64,000 bases of DNA from Celeribacter naphthalenivorans (GTDB taxonomy: Bacteria > Pseudomonadota > Alphaproteobacteria > Rhodobacterales > Rhodobacteraceae), in the NCBI RefSeq assembly GCF_020524585.1, contig NZ_JAIVLK010000005.1, forward strand, positions 310,001 through 374,000, given 5' to 3'. Positions 26,961 to 36,254 of the stretch are shown piece after piece. Each line of letters opens with the position of its first letter. The first letter of the stretch is position 1. Position numbers and translations under genes: made by a program. The notes under the pieces are model-generated. The model did no database searches, was not told where the DNA came from, and saw nothing but the letters and a program-made list of their open reading frames with translations.

Positions 26961-26985
26961 GTTTCCTTTGCTGCCAAAAATACTC
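26961..26985 (+). repeat. Post-stop motif, copy 2 (ccmH)
   Basis: GTTTCCTTTGCTGCC then AAAAATACTC starts one base after the ccmH stop and ends six bases before the terminator stem. Confidence 0.7.
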
Positions 26986-26991
26986 AAAAAC

Positions 26992-27017
26992 CCCGCCGCT
27001 GGACAGACCTCGGCGGG
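26992..27017 (+). terminator. Terminator of the ccmF-ccmH unit
   Basis: CCCGCCG / CGGCGGG is a 7-bp stem with a 12-base loop, followed by TTTTCTATAT. Confidence 0.75.
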
Positions 27018-27182
27018 TTTTCTATATCTGGATCAACGGTCCACAGTTCACCGAGTCGCTGCCAGCCTTCGGGCCATGCTGAACCTGCTTTGATATATCA
27101 CCATCCGGTAATTTCCGCGCGTCACCCGCGTGGCAAGGGCAGCTCCCCGCAAGTTTCGAGACGCGATCAACGGAGAAAACCG

Positions 27183-27752
27183 ATGACTCGTGAGTGTATT
27201 TCCCTCACCCTTCCCGATGTGTCCGCCTTCGCGCGTGCGCTGAAATCCGAATTTGGCGAGGGCCATCCCGAGGCCCCCGGCCACCAAAGCCTCTTGAACG
27301 CCATCGCGCGCGCCGGCGGCTATCGCAATTTTCAACACCTCAAAGCCACTCAAACCGGCGCGGGTCCCGTGACGCCCGCCGAAGGCCGCGCCGTCACGCG
27401 GGCCTTGGCGCGGTTTGATGAGGCCGGTCTGATGACCTCTTGGTCGACCAAACGCAAAGTGCGTCAGCATTGTCTTTGGGCGCTCTGGGCGCAGGTGCCG
27501 TCACGCAAAGAGTTCACCGAGCGTGAAATCTCGGCGCTTTTCGACAGCATGACGGTGTTTCGCGACCCTGCGCAAATCCGGCGCTCTTTGATCGAGGACG
27601 GGTTGTTGGAGCGCACGCTTGATGGCTCTGTCTACCGCCGTCTTGAGGCCGAGCCGGACGAGACCGCAAAGGCCGTGATCCGCGCCGTCACACGTCGTCG
27701 CGAGGCAAACCCAGAGGTGCCAGAGCGCGCCTCTGCTGTCTTGGGGCTTTAA
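27183..27752 (+). CDS. DUF2087 domain protein
   Basis: A 189-residue cytosolic protein. The C-terminal half has the DUF2087 pattern: FTEREISALFDSM, then RRSLIEDGLLERTLDGSVYRR, which looks like a winged-helix nucleic-acid-binding fold. The N-terminal part (LPDVSAFARALKSEF, HQSLLNAIARAGGYRNFQHL) is a separate small domain often found in the same proteins. ATG 27183 follows GGAGAAAACC. The function is not known; a transcription-factor-like role is suggested by the fold. Confidence 0.75.
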   Translation: MTRECISLTLPDVSAFARALKSEFGEGHPEAPGHQSLLNAIARAGGYRNFQHLKATQTGAGPVTPAEGRAVTRALARFDEAGLMTSWSTKRKVRQHCLWALWAQVPSRKEFTEREISALFDSMTVFRDPAQIRRSLIEDGLLERTLDGSVYRRLEAEPDETAKAVIRAVTRRREANPEVPERASAVLGL

Positions 27753-27845
27753 GTCGACAGACAAATTCCCGCTGTGACGGGGCGTCTCTCTTCCTTTCTG
27801 CGCGGGGCTCCTTATCTTGAGCGCAACCGAGAGGGAGAGAGACGC

Positions 27846-28622
27846 ATGCATTACGAGACCATCCGCTTTGAGCAAACCCATGACGTCGCCGTGGTGACGC
27901 TCAATCGCCCGGAGGTGATGAATGCGCTCAACACCCAGATGCGGGCGGAGATCACCCATGCGGTGCGCGATGCCTCGAAATCCGCCCGCGTGATCGTTCT
28001 GACCGGTGAGGGCCGCGCCTTTTGTTCGGGGCAGGATTTGGGCGACGGGGTCGATGCCGCGACCGCCGATCTCGAACGCACGCTGCGCGATGAATATGAA
28101 CCGATGGTGCATGCGATTCACGACAGCCCGGTGCCTACCATCGCTGCCGTCAATGGCACGGCGGCAGGCGCAGGGGCCTCTCTGGCGCTCTCTTGCGATG
28201 TGGTGATCGCCACGCAGTCCGCCGTCTTCCTTCAGGCTTTCTCCCGCATCGGTCTCATCCCTGACGCAGGCGGCACCTATATGTTGCCGCGTCTCGTCGG
28301 GCTGGCCCGCGCCATGGGCGCCTCGCTCTTCGCCGATGAAATCACCGCCGCACAGGCCGCGCAGTGGGGCATGATTTATGAGGCCGTCGAGGATGCCGAT
28401 TTCGAGGCCCATTGGCGCGCGCGGGCGGGGTATCTCGCCAAAGGTCCGACGGTCTCCTACCGTCATCTCAAAGAGGCTATGCATGCCTCCTATGACAACA
28501 CATTGAAAGACCAACTGGCGCTGGAGGCCAAGCTGCAAAACCGCTGCGGTCAGACCCGCGATTTCAAAGAGGGCGTCATGGCCTTCCTTGAAAAACGCAA
28601 GCCTCACTACGAAGGGCGTTAA
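27846..28622 (+). CDS. Enoyl-CoA hydratase/isomerase, PaaG-like
   Basis: A 258-residue crotonase. Oxyanion-hole segments are present: FCSGQDLGDGVD and GTAAGAGASLALSCD. LIPDAGGTYMLPRLVG, with Asp in place of the hydratase glutamate, is typical of PaaG-type 1,2-epoxyphenylacetyl-CoA isomerases. No other paa genes are in the window, so the substrate is uncertain. ATG 27846 follows GAGGGAGAGAG. Its stop TAA is shared in part with the convergent marR stop (TTAA 28619-28622). Confidence 0.85.
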   Translation: MHYETIRFEQTHDVAVVTLNRPEVMNALNTQMRAEITHAVRDASKSARVIVLTGEGRAFCSGQDLGDGVDAATADLERTLRDEYEPMVHAIHDSPVPTIAAVNGTAAGAGASLALSCDVVIATQSAVFLQAFSRIGLIPDAGGTYMLPRLVGLARAMGASLFADEITAAQAAQWGMIYEAVEDADFEAHWRARAGYLAKGPTVSYRHLKEAMHASYDNTLKDQLALEAKLQNRCGQTRDFKEGVMAFLEKRKPHYEGR

Positions 28623-29059
28623 GCCTCTGACAGATTTGCGATCACCTGTGCCATCAGCGTGGTGAAATCGTCCCGCTGCTGCTCGCTCATGCCTTGGGTC
28701 GCCAGATCGTTGACCTCTGTGGCGGCGCGGATCGCGGGGTCTCTCAGTCCGCGTGCGCGTTCCGTCAGCCAGACGGTCTGCACCCGCGCGTCCGCCTCAT
28801 GGGCGCGCCGGATTACCAAACCGTCGCGCTCCATCCGCGACAGCGTGTTGGCCATGGTCGCCTGTTCGACGCCCAGTTCCTGCACCAGCTCGCGCTGGGT
28901 TTGCCCTTCTTTTTCCCAAAGCGCCAGCATCACCGGAAAGGTCCCCGTGGAGAGGCCCAGCGGTTTGATCCGATCCTGAATGGCGCGGATAAAAAGCCGG
29001 GCCATGTGGTTGACCTGATAGCCTTCGGACTGAATGCGGGAGAAGTTGGTCTCTGTCAT
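28619..29059 (-). CDS. MarR family transcriptional regulator
   Basis: A 146-residue MarR protein with the winged helix at about 50-100: ELVQELGVEQATMANTLSRMERDGLVIRR, followed by the wing DARVQTVWLTERAR. It is divergent from a small membrane protein gene; the 70-bp gap holds two palindromic half-sites, so the regulator probably represses both genes and responds to a small aromatic or similar ligand. Its stop overlaps the stop of the convergent crotonase gene by four bases. The ligand is unknown. Confidence 0.9.
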   Translation of the reverse strand: MTETNFSRIQSEGYQVNHMARLFIRAIQDRIKPLGLSTGTFPVMLALWEKEGQTQRELVQELGVEQATMANTLSRMERDGLVIRRAHEADARVQTVWLTERARGLRDPAIRAATEVNDLATQGMSEQQRDDFTTLMAQVIANLSEA

Positions 29060-29078
29060 GCAACTTGTTTTTCACAAT

Positions 29079-29112
29079 ATAGCTTGCTATGCAAATATAT
29101 ATAGCAAGCTAT
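29079..29112. promoter_or_regulatory. Double palindromic MarR operator
   Basis: ATAGCTTGCTAT (29079-29090) and ATAGCAAGCTAT (29101-29112) are exact reverse complements, and each is itself an ATAGC-N2-GCTAT dyad. Their centres are 22 bp apart, two helical turns, so two dimers would bind one DNA face between the divergent starts at 29059 and 29130. Confidence 0.8.
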
Positions 29113-29129
29113 CCATGTGGAGACTCACC

Positions 29130-29573
29130 ATGCTGCCAAAACTTCACGCCGCCTTCGGCGCGGCCGCCCTTTTGATCATCGCCACCTTCTGGACCGCCAC
29201 TGTCACCACCATCGTGATCGGGGATAAATACCTGATCGTCATGGCAAAAACCGGCATCGCCTGGGGGCTTCTGGCGCTCATTCCAATGCTGATCCTGACC
29301 GGGGTGTCCGGCAGCCAGCTCGGCCAAAACATGCGCGGGGCCCTGATCGGCGCCAAACAAAAGCGCATGAAGCTCATCGCCTTCAACGGCATTGTCTTCC
29401 TAGTGCCCGCCGCGCTGATCCTCCTGCCGCTCGCGATGCAGGGGCAGGGTGGGCCGCTCTATTGGGCCGTCCAAACCCTCGAACTTTTGGCCGGCGCCGC
29501 CAATATCACGCTTCTGGGCCTCAACATGAGGGACGGCCTGCGCCTCACGCGCCGCCGCGCGCTCACGGCATAA
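29130..29573 (+). CDS. Four-helix membrane protein divergent from marR
   Basis: A 147-residue protein with four membrane helices (about 8-26, 38-56, 82-100, 105-128). The segments ATFWTATVTTIVIG and LAGAANITLLGLNMRDGLRL are prominent; I do not recognise the family. ATG 29130 follows GGAGACTCACC. The double operator lies just upstream, so it is probably the main target of the MarR protein, and may be an exporter part or membrane stress protein. Confidence 0.75.
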   Translation: MLPKLHAAFGAAALLIIATFWTATVTTIVIGDKYLIVMAKTGIAWGLLALIPMLILTGVSGSQLGQNMRGALIGAKQKRMKLIAFNGIVFLVPAALILLPLAMQGQGGPLYWAVQTLELLAGAANITLLGLNMRDGLRLTRRRALTA

Positions 29574-29576
29574 CCC

Positions 29577-29601
29577 GTTTCCTTTGTTGCCATAAATACT
29601 C
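29577..29601 (+). repeat. Post-stop motif, copy 3
   Basis: GTTTCCTTTGTTGCC then ATAAATACTC begins three bases after the stop and ends six bases before the terminator stem. Confidence 0.7.
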
Positions 29602-29607
29602 AAAGAA

Positions 29608-29633
29608 AAACCCGCCTCAAAAGAGGCGGGTTT
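29608..29633. terminator. Bidirectional terminator between the membrane protein and gltA
   Basis: AAACCCGCCTC / GAGGCGGGTTT is an 11-bp perfect stem with a 4-base AAAA loop. It serves the plus-strand gene and the minus-strand gltA. Confidence 0.85.
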
Positions 29634-29660
29634 CGGATTTTCTAAAATATCGAGAACGAC

Positions 29661-30956
29661 TTAGCGGTCTTCGACATTCACATAGGGACGTTCGGTTGCG
29701 CCGGTGTAGAGCTGACGCGGACGGCCGATTTTCATGCCCGGATCCTCGATCTGCTCTTTCCACTGGGAGATCCAGCCGACTGTGCGCGACAGGGCAAAGA
29801 TCGGGGTGAACATCGAGGTCGGGAAGCCCATGGCCTCCAGGATGATGCCGGAATAGAAGTCGACGTTCGGGAAGAGTTTCTTCTCCGCGAAATACGGATC
29901 GGCCAGCGCTTGTTTCTCAAGCTCTTTGGCGACCTGCAGCGTCGGGTTGTTTTCCACGCCGAGAAGCTCAAGCACCTCGTCGGCGGACTGTTTCATCACG
30001 GTCGCGCGCGGGTCGAAGTTCTTGTAAACGCGGTGGCCGAAGCCCATCAGACGGAACGGATCGTTCTTGTCTTTCGCGCGGGCGATGAATTCCGGGATGC
30101 GATCCACAGAACCGATTTCACGCAGCATCTCGAGACAGGCTTGGTTCGCACCACCGTGTGCCGGACCCCAGAGACAGGCGATACCAGCGGCGATACAGGC
30201 GAACGGGTTGGCGCCCGAGCTTGATGCCAGACGCACGGTCGAGGTGGAGGCGTTCTGTTCATGGTCGGCATGGAGCGTGAAGATACGGTCCATGGCGCGC
30301 GACAGGATCGGGTTGACCTCATAGTCTTCTGCCGGAACGGAGAAACACATGTTGAGGAAGTTCGACGCGTAGTCGAGGTTGTTGCGCGGATACACGAAGG
30401 GCTGACCGATGGTGTATTTATAGGCCATCGCGGCGATCGTCGGCATTTTCGCGATCAGGCGGATGGTCGCCACTTCGCGCTGATGCGCGTCCGAAATGTC
30501 GATGGAATCGTGGTAGAAAGCGGACATGGCGCCAACCACACCGACCATGATCGCCATCGGGTGGGCGTCACGACGGAAACCGGTGAAGAATTTGAGCATC
30601 TGCTCGTGCACCATCGTGTGATGGGTCACGGTGGTCTCGAATTTCTCCATTTCAGCGGCGGTCGGCAGTTCCCCGTAGAGCAGCAGGTAGCAAACCTCGA
30701 GGAAATGCGATTTCTCGGCCAGATCTCCGATGGTGTAGCCACGGTGCAAAAGCACGCCTTCGCCGCCATCGATAAAGGTGATTGCGCTTTCACAGGCGGC
30801 GGTGGAGGTGAAGCCCGGGTCGTAGGTGAATACATTCGCCTGGCCATAAAGCTTACGGATATCAAGAACATCCGGCCCCGCAGTGGGGGAATAAACGGGA
30901 AGATCGTAGGTCTGTCCGTCAAGCGTAAGGGTCGCGGTTTTCTGAGTATCTGCCAT
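29661..30956 (-). CDS. gltA: Citrate synthase, type II
   Basis: A 431-residue hexameric-type citrate synthase that condenses oxaloacetate and acetyl-CoA. The N-terminal beta-sheet domain ([18 protein letters not shown]) is typical of the type II enzyme. Catalytic segments include [33 protein letters not shown] and [16 protein letters not shown] 30956 follows GAAGGA; the open frame upstream is not coding. gltX lies upstream in the same direction but 319 bases away. Confidence 0.96.
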   Translation of the reverse strand: MADTQKTATLTLDGQTYDLPVYSPTAGPDVLDIRKLYGQANVFTYDPGFTSTAACESAITFIDGGEGVLLHRGYTIGDLAEKSHFLEVCYLLLYGELPTAAEMEKFETTVTHHTMVHEQMLKFFTGFRRDAHPMAIMVGVVGAMSAFYHDSIDISDAHQREVATIRLIAKMPTIAAMAYKYTIGQPFVYPRNNLDYASNFLNMCFSVPAEDYEVNPILSRAMDRIFTLHADHEQNASTSTVRLASSSGANPFACIAAGIACLWGPAHGGANQACLEMLREIGSVDRIPEFIARAKDKNDPFRLMGFGHRVYKNFDPRATVMKQSADEVLELLGVENNPTLQVAKELEKQALADPYFAEKKLFPNVDFYSGIILEAMGFPTSMFTPIFALSRTVGWISQWKEQIEDPGMKIGRPRQLYTGATERPYVNVEDR

Positions 30957-31275
30957 CGTCGTTCCTTCGGTTGTCAGCGGTGCCTCCATCGCGATCAATG
31001 CGCGATGCGGTCGCTGGTGGTCTGGCGGGCGCCCGGGCATATCCCGGACATCCTTTGGGCTTTGGACCCGTATCTGGGTCCTGATCTGGCCGCGGGGCCG
31101 GGGCATCGTTCGCGCATCGCGTCCACCCCGGACCCTTAATGGCCCGTCCCGAAACGCAATCGTTTCGGTCAGAATGTCTCACCCCGCGCCGTTGAGGACG
31201 CGCCGGCCCGAACCTGTGCCCGTGACCGATCTCGGTACTATCGCTTTGGCAAAGTCGGTTGCGCGACCTCGACCT
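30957..31275. other. gltX-gltA intergenic region
   Basis: A 319-bp gap holding the gltA leader. It contains a strong small hairpin, CCGAAACG / CGTTTCGG with a 4-base loop (31149-31168), and GACCCGTATCTGGGTC near 31065. Neither has a T run, so they are not typical terminators. No small gene is convincing. Confidence 0.3.
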
Positions 31276-32718
31276 TTATTCCTGCGTTTCCTGCTCTGAA
31301 ATCAAAGCCCGGAAATCGTCGATCCGCGCCAGGGTTTCGTCTCTGCCGAGGACCAACATCATATCGAGGACGCTGGGCGTGACTGCGCGACCTGCGAGGG
31401 CGGATCTCAAAGGCCCGGCGACTTTCCCGAACCCAAGCTCCAGCGTCTCCATCACGCGGCCAACCGCCTCCTCCAATGCGTTGCGCTCCCAGCTAGCATT
31501 TTGCAGGTGCGGCGTCAATTCTTCCAGTATACCGTTGGATACAGAAACCACTTGTTTTTGCGCTTTCTCATCCATGTCCAAGGGACGGGACACCAGTGCA
31601 AATTGTGCTTTTTCAATGAGTTGCGGGTAGGTTTTGGCCGATCCTTTCAGGAAGGAAAGGGACTCGGAAAGACGCGATTTTTGCTCCGGACGCAGCGCAT
31701 CCGACCCCGAGGCCGCAAGGTAACCATCGATTTCGCTCAAGATTTCATCGTCCGCCAGAATTGCGATATGCTGACCACAGATATTCTCGAGTTTCTTGGT
31801 GTCAAATCGGGCAGGGGCCTTGTTGATTCCATCGAGATCGAACCATTCCATCGCCTGCGCATCGGTGAAGAATTCGTCATCGCCATGGGACCAGCCCAAA
31901 CGCGCCAGATAGTTGCGCATGCCAGAGGCCGGATAGCCCATGGCCTGATATTCCTTCACGCCGACCGCGCCGTGACGTTTCGACATTTTCTTACCGTCTG
32001 GCCCGAAAATCAGCGGAATATGCGCGTAAACCGGCAGCGGCCAGCCCATCGCCTCATAGATCGTCATTTGGCGTGCGGCATTGGCCAGGTGGTCATCGCC
32101 CCGGATCACATGGGTCACGCCCATATCATGGTCATCGACAACAACAGCCAGCATGTAGGTCGGTGTGCCATCCGAGCGTAACAGGATCATGTCATCGAGC
32201 TGATCGTTTTGGAACGTCACGTCACCTTGCACTTTGTCCGCCACCACGGTCGCGCCGTCGCGCGGCGCCTTGACGCGGATCACATAGGGGGCGTCCGGGT
32301 AGGACGACGGGTCCGCATCGCGCCAGGGCGAGCGATAGAGCGTGCTTTCCTTCTTGGCGCGGGCCGCTTCGCGGAAGGCTTCGATCTCGTCTTGCGTGGC
32401 AAAGCATTTGTAGGCCTTGCCGTTCGCCAACATCTCGCGGGCCACCTCGGCGTGACGCTCGGCGCGTTCGAACTGGCTCACCGCCTCGCCGTCGTAATCC
32501 AGCCCAAGCCAAGCCATGCCATCGAGAATCCCCTGCGTCGCCTCGGGCGTCGAGCGCGCGCGGTCGGTGTCTTCGATCCGCAAAAGGAACTTGCCGCCGC
32601 GACCGCGGGCATAGAGCCAGGAGAACAGCGCCGTGCGGGCGGTGCCGATGTGCATGTCGCCGGTGGGCGAGGGGGCGATGCGGGTGACGACGGGCGTTTG
32701 GGAAGCGGCTTCGGACAT
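31276..32718 (-). CDS. gltX: Glutamyl-tRNA synthetase
   Basis: A 480-residue class I synthetase. The HIGH motif is [17 protein letters not shown] and KMSKR is present in [26 protein letters not shown] and [14 protein letters not shown] are conserved between them. It charges tRNA-Glu and may also charge tRNA-Gln if an amidotransferase is present. The start is 81 bases from the divergent comEC start, with which it shares a promoter region. Confidence 0.96.
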   Translation of the reverse strand: MSEAASQTPVVTRIAPSPTGDMHIGTARTALFSWLYARGRGGKFLLRIEDTDRARSTPEATQGILDGMAWLGLDYDGEAVSQFERAERHAEVAREMLANGKAYKCFATQDEIEAFREAARAKKESTLYRSPWRDADPSSYPDAPYVIRVKAPRDGATVVADKVQGDVTFQNDQLDDMILLRSDGTPTYMLAVVVDDHDMGVTHVIRGDDHLANAARQMTIYEAMGWPLPVYAHIPLIFGPDGKKMSKRHGAVGVKEYQAMGYPASGMRNYLARLGWSHGDDEFFTDAQAMEWFDLDGINKAPARFDTKKLENICGQHIAILADDEILSEIDGYLAASGSDALRPEQKSRLSESLSFLKGSAKTYPQLIEKAQFALVSRPLDMDEKAQKQVVSVSNGILEELTPHLQNASWERNALEEAVGRVMETLELGFGKVAGPLRSALAGRAVTPSVLDMMLVLGRDETLARIDDFRALISEQETQE

Positions 32719-32799
32719 GGGGAAATTAACCCTTTAGTAACCATGTTGGCAGATGATTTTCGTCACCGGGCATAAGCGAAGGCGGAAGGGGAAACAAGG

Positions 32800-34977
32800 G
32801 TGCGCGCCCTCACGAGACCGAGTCACACAAGACTGGCACAGATCCCCCTCGACATCGTCGATGGACAGCACGGGCGGTTGTTCCTGTGGCTGCCCGTGTG
32901 TTTCGGCACGGGCGTGGGGCTGTTCTTTGCCCAGTCGCTGGAACCCTCGCGCATGTTCCTTTGGACACTCGCCGGGTTGAGCCTTTTGGCGGGGCTGCTC
33001 CTGCTCAAGATACCGCCACGCGTGGCGCCCTTATTGGTCGCGGCATTGGCCGTCACCTTGGGCTTTCTCTCCGCCGGTCTGCGCACGCAACTGGTGGCCG
33101 AACCTGTCCTCACGTTCCGCTATTACGGCCCCGTCGAGGGTCGGGTGATCAAGATCGATCGCTCCGCCTCCGACGCCCTGCGCCTCACGCTCGACCAAGT
33201 CACCCTGCGCGATTTCTCGCCCTCGCGCACTCCTGCACGGGTCCGCGTCTCACTCCATGGTTCGCAAGATTTCGTGACACCCGAGCCGGGGTTGCGCCTC
33301 GCCATGACGGCGCATCTCTCGCCGCCGCCCGGACCCACGGAACCCGGCGGCTTCGATTTTCAGCGCATGGCCTGGTTCGACCGTCTGGGCGCGGTGGGCT
33401 ACACCCGCACGCCCGTCCTGCGCGCCGCCGAGGTCGATCCCTCGCCGCTTTTGTGGGTGCATCGCCTGCGCCAGACGCTCTCAATCGCGCTGCAATCTCA
33501 GCTCCCCGGCGAGACCGGCGCCTTTGCTGCCGCCATCCTTACGGGAGACCGCTCCGGCATTTCGCAAGAGACCGCCGAGCATCTCAGGGGCGCGAACCTC
33601 TCTCATCTTCTCGCCATTTCGGGCCTGCACATGGGGCTTTTGACTGGCGCCGTGTTCTTTGCGCTGCGGCTTATGCTGGCACTGATCCCCGGTGCCGCGC
33701 TCAAATGGCCCCTCAAGAAACTCGCGGCGGGCGGCGCGCTGGCTGCGGGGGCCTTCTACCTCGCTTTGTCCGGTTTCAACGTCGCAACCGAGCGCGCCTT
33801 TGTCATGGTCTCCGTCATGCTCGTGGCTGTGCTTTTGGACCGTCAGGCCATTTCCTTGCGCGCCGTCGCCATCGCCGCGCTCATCCTTTTGGTGCTGCAA
33901 CCCGAAGTCCTCCCCGAGCCCGGTTTCCAGATGTCCTTCGCCGCCACCACGGCTCTCGTCGCCGTCTTCACCATCGTGCGGCGGATGCATCTCATGGGGC
34001 GCTGGCCGAACTGGCTCAGAGGGATTGCCACGGTCATCCTGTCCTCCGCCGTTGCGGGCATCGCCACGGCGCCAGTCGCCGCCGCGCATTTCAATCGGAT
34101 CGCGGATTTCGGCCTGATCGCCAATGTCACCGCCGTGCCGATCATGGGCGCGCTCGTCATGCCCGCCGCCATCGTGGCCGTGCTGCTCACGCCCTTGGGG
34201 CTTCAGGGCATTGCCTTGTCCGTCATGGGCCTGGGCATTCGCTGGATTCTCTTTGTCGCAGAAACCGTTTCGTCCTGGGACGGCGCCGTGAGTCGCATCG
34301 TTTCGCCGCCGCCCGCCACTTTGCCGCTCATCGCCTTGGGCGCTTTGTTCGTCATTTTGTGGCGCGGGCGCTGGCAAAATCTCGGGCTTTTTCCGGTTTT
34401 CGCGGGGTTCCTGCTCTGGGCGACGCATGAGAGGCCCGCGCTTTTGATTTCTGATGATGGCTCTCTGGTTGGTCGCATGACGGCTGAGGGCCGTGCGCTT
34501 TCCAAGCCCAAGGGGGCAGGGTTCGCCGCCACCGTTTGGCTTGAAAACGACGGCGATGTCCCGGATCAGGCCATGGCCGCCGCGCGTCATATGCCGCCTT
34601 TGGATGTCGGGCCGGTGCATGTGGCGCAGGTCACGGGGCGTGGTTGGCAAGACGTCGCGCGAGAGGTTTGCGGGCTTGCGGATGTCGTGATCGTCAACAA
34701 GTTTTGGGAAGAGGAGATGCCAAAAGGTTGTCTTCTGGTCGATCTCGGATTCCTGCGGCAAAGCGGGGCTTTGGCGCTGAGTGAGGCAGGCGGCGAGGTG
34801 CGTCTGATCACCGCCTATGCCGCCTCCGGTGTGCGCTATTGGAACACGCCAGATTTGCGGGGCGCGTGGGGCGTGACGGCGCGGGTGGCCCGCGCCGACC
34901 GCGCGCCCGCCGCCATGGGGCTGCGGTTCGGTCAGACTGACGCGCAAGCGACGCGCTTCGCATTTGCCACGCGCTAA
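32800..34977 (+). CDS. comEC: ComEC/Rec2 family competence protein (DNA uptake channel)
   Basis: A 725-residue polytopic membrane protein. The N-terminal DUF4131 region (about 30-200) is followed by the Competence domain (about 225-500) with the signature LAILTGDRSGISQETAEHLRGANLSHLLAISGLHMGLLTG. The C-terminal region (500-725) is short and lacks the HxHxDH nuclease motif of the Bacillus-type protein. ComEC moves single-stranded DNA across the inner membrane and in Rhodobacter is needed to receive GTA-delivered DNA. A GTG at 32800 is the likely start. It is divergent from gltX and convergent with lexA. Confidence 0.92.
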   Translation: MRALTRPSHTRLAQIPLDIVDGQHGRLFLWLPVCFGTGVGLFFAQSLEPSRMFLWTLAGLSLLAGLLLLKIPPRVAPLLVAALAVTLGFLSAGLRTQLVAEPVLTFRYYGPVEGRVIKIDRSASDALRLTLDQVTLRDFSPSRTPARVRVSLHGSQDFVTPEPGLRLAMTAHLSPPPGPTEPGGFDFQRMAWFDRLGAVGYTRTPVLRAAEVDPSPLLWVHRLRQTLSIALQSQLPGETGAFAAAILTGDRSGISQETAEHLRGANLSHLLAISGLHMGLLTGAVFFALRLMLALIPGAALKWPLKKLAAGGALAAGAFYLALSGFNVATERAFVMVSVMLVAVLLDRQAISLRAVAIAALILLVLQPEVLPEPGFQMSFAATTALVAVFTIVRRMHLMGRWPNWLRGIATVILSSAVAGIATAPVAAAHFNRIADFGLIANVTAVPIMGALVMPAAIVAVLLTPLGLQGIALSVMGLGIRWILFVAETVSSWDGAVSRIVSPPPATLPLIALGALFVILWRGRWQNLGLFPVFAGFLLWATHERPALLISDDGSLVGRMTAEGRALSKPKGAGFAATVWLENDGDVPDQAMAAARHMPPLDVGPVHVAQVTGRGWQDVAREVCGLADVVIVNKFWEEEMPKGCLLVDLGFLRQSGALALSEAGGEVRLITAYAASGVRYWNTPDLRGAWGVTARVARADRAPAAMGLRFGQTDAQATRFAFATR

Positions 34978-35034
34978 AAGAAAAGCACCGCACGGGAATG
35001 TGCGGCGCTTTCCGAGCGAACTCATTGAGGTGTG

Positions 35035-35760
35035 TCAGTAGCTGCGGATCAAACCGACCAGCTTGCCCTGAACCTCGACCATATCCGCAGGCAATACGCG
35101 GGTCTCAAACGCCGGGTTGGCGGCCTCGAGCGCGATCATATCGCCTTGGCGCTTGTAGCGTTTCAGCGTGGTTTCATAGCCTTCGACCATGGCGACGACG
35201 ATGTCACCGTCTTTGGCCTGGCTGGTTTCGCGAATGACCACGATGTCGCCGTGGTTGATCCCGGCTTCGATCATGGATTCGCCCTTGACCTCAAGCGCAT
35301 AGTGATTGCCGCGCCCTGAAAGCATTGATCCCGGAACGGCAACGTTCACGGCTCCATCGGAGACGGCTTCGATCGGCACACCAGCGGCGATCTTGCCCAT
35401 GATCGGCAGGTTGATCGCGGTGACGGTCTCGATATCGAGCGCGGCTGCGGGCGGGGGCGCGTCCGGGCGGTCGCCGTCGATGACACGCGGGCTAAAGCCG
35501 CCGGAAGCCCCACCAGCGGTTGGTGCAGAGGGCACGCCGCCGAGGCTTTCGGGCAGCTTCACGATTTCGATGGCGCGTGCACGATGCGCGAGACGCCGGA
35601 TAAACCCGCGTTCTTCGAGCGCGGTGATCAGTCGGTGAATGCCGGATTTGGAGCGCAGATCGAGCGCCTCTTTCATTTCGTCGAAAGACGGCGGCACCCC
35701 GTCACGCTGCATCCGTGTGTTGATGAACTCCAAAAGCTGGAGTTGTTTTTTCGTCAGCAT
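35035..35760 (-). CDS. lexA: SOS repressor LexA
   Basis: A 241-residue LexA: winged helix-turn-helix (about 1-65, [18 protein letters not shown]), a long proline- and glycine-rich linker (70-110) usual in alphaproteobacteria, and the S24 autoprotease domain. The cleavage site is Ala126-Gly127 in KIAAGVP; the catalytic pair is Ser162 (KGESMIEAG) and Lys200 (TTLKRYK). RecA-stimulated self-cleavage derepresses the SOS regulon. ATG 35760 follows AAGAGGA. LexA boxes and a promoter lie about 270-310 bases upstream, giving a long leader. Confidence 0.95.
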   Translation of the reverse strand: MLTKKQLQLLEFINTRMQRDGVPPSFDEMKEALDLRSKSGIHRLITALEERGFIRRLAHRARAIEIVKLPESLGGVPSAPTAGGASGGFSPRVIDGDRPDAPPPAAALDIETVTAINLPIMGKIAAGVPIEAVSDGAVNVAVPGSMLSGRGNHYALEVKGESMIEAGINHGDIVVIRETSQAKDGDIVVAMVEGYETTLKRYKRQGDMIALEAANPAFETRVLPADMVEVQGKLVGLIRSY

Positions 35761-36029
35761 CGGCTCGTTCCTCTTGTCGCCCCGGCTTTGTGTCGCGGGG
35801 GAGTTTTGCACTGCAATCGGTGTCTGACCCCCGGTTTGCGGATGGGCGCGCTGGCGATCTGAGGCCACCCAATGCACAGGCACGGGAGGAATCGCCCCCG
35901 ATAGCCGCATTTTCAACGGTCCGCCCGTCACCACATGCCCGTTTGGCCGGTCCTGCACCTCGTCGCTTGCGCGACGAAACCGCACGGGGCCGCCGGAATG
36001 GGTCAAACCCCAGATGGGTTTTGCTCTTT

Positions 36030-36055
36030 GTTCTGATAATGTTCTACCGCTGTTC
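36030..36055 (-). promoter_or_regulatory. Two overlapping SOS (LexA) boxes
   Basis: GTTC occurs at 36030, 36041 and 36052 with seven bases between each (GTTC-N7-GTTC-N7-GTTC). GTTC-N7-GTTC is the established alphaproteobacterial LexA box, so this is two boxes sharing the middle half-site, as for strong autoregulation. Confidence 0.85.
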
Positions 36056-36069
36056 TCGTATTGTGTCAA
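36041..36069 (-). promoter_or_regulatory. Candidate lexA promoter
   Basis: On the minus strand TTGACA (36069-36064) is followed after 17 bp by TAGAAC (36046-36041). The -10 element lies within the LexA boxes, so bound LexA would block it. Confidence 0.6.
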
Positions 36070-36254
36070 TTGCCGAGTCCCTAATCCAACCTGTCCCTCA
36101 ACCCGCCCCTTAAGGGTGTCGTTGCGCATGCGCCGTTTTGGCGGTGCGCTGAGCTTGGTGGGAAGTTGGTTAAGGCAAGGTTAAAGGGTGCAGGCGCGGG
36201 CGTAGAAATATCCACGCCCGTCCTTGAGCAAGCAATCGAGCAACACTGTGGGGC

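Larger units (their letters stand above)
35761..36254 (-). other. lexA leader and promoter region
   Basis: A 494-bp gap between lexA and the end of moeA. It holds the LexA boxes and core promoter (36030-36069) and a leader of about 275 nt in which the lexA frame happens to stay open. A GGGCGT / ACGCCC hairpin (36198-36219) may end moeA transcription but has no T run. No separate gene is supported. Confidence 0.4.
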
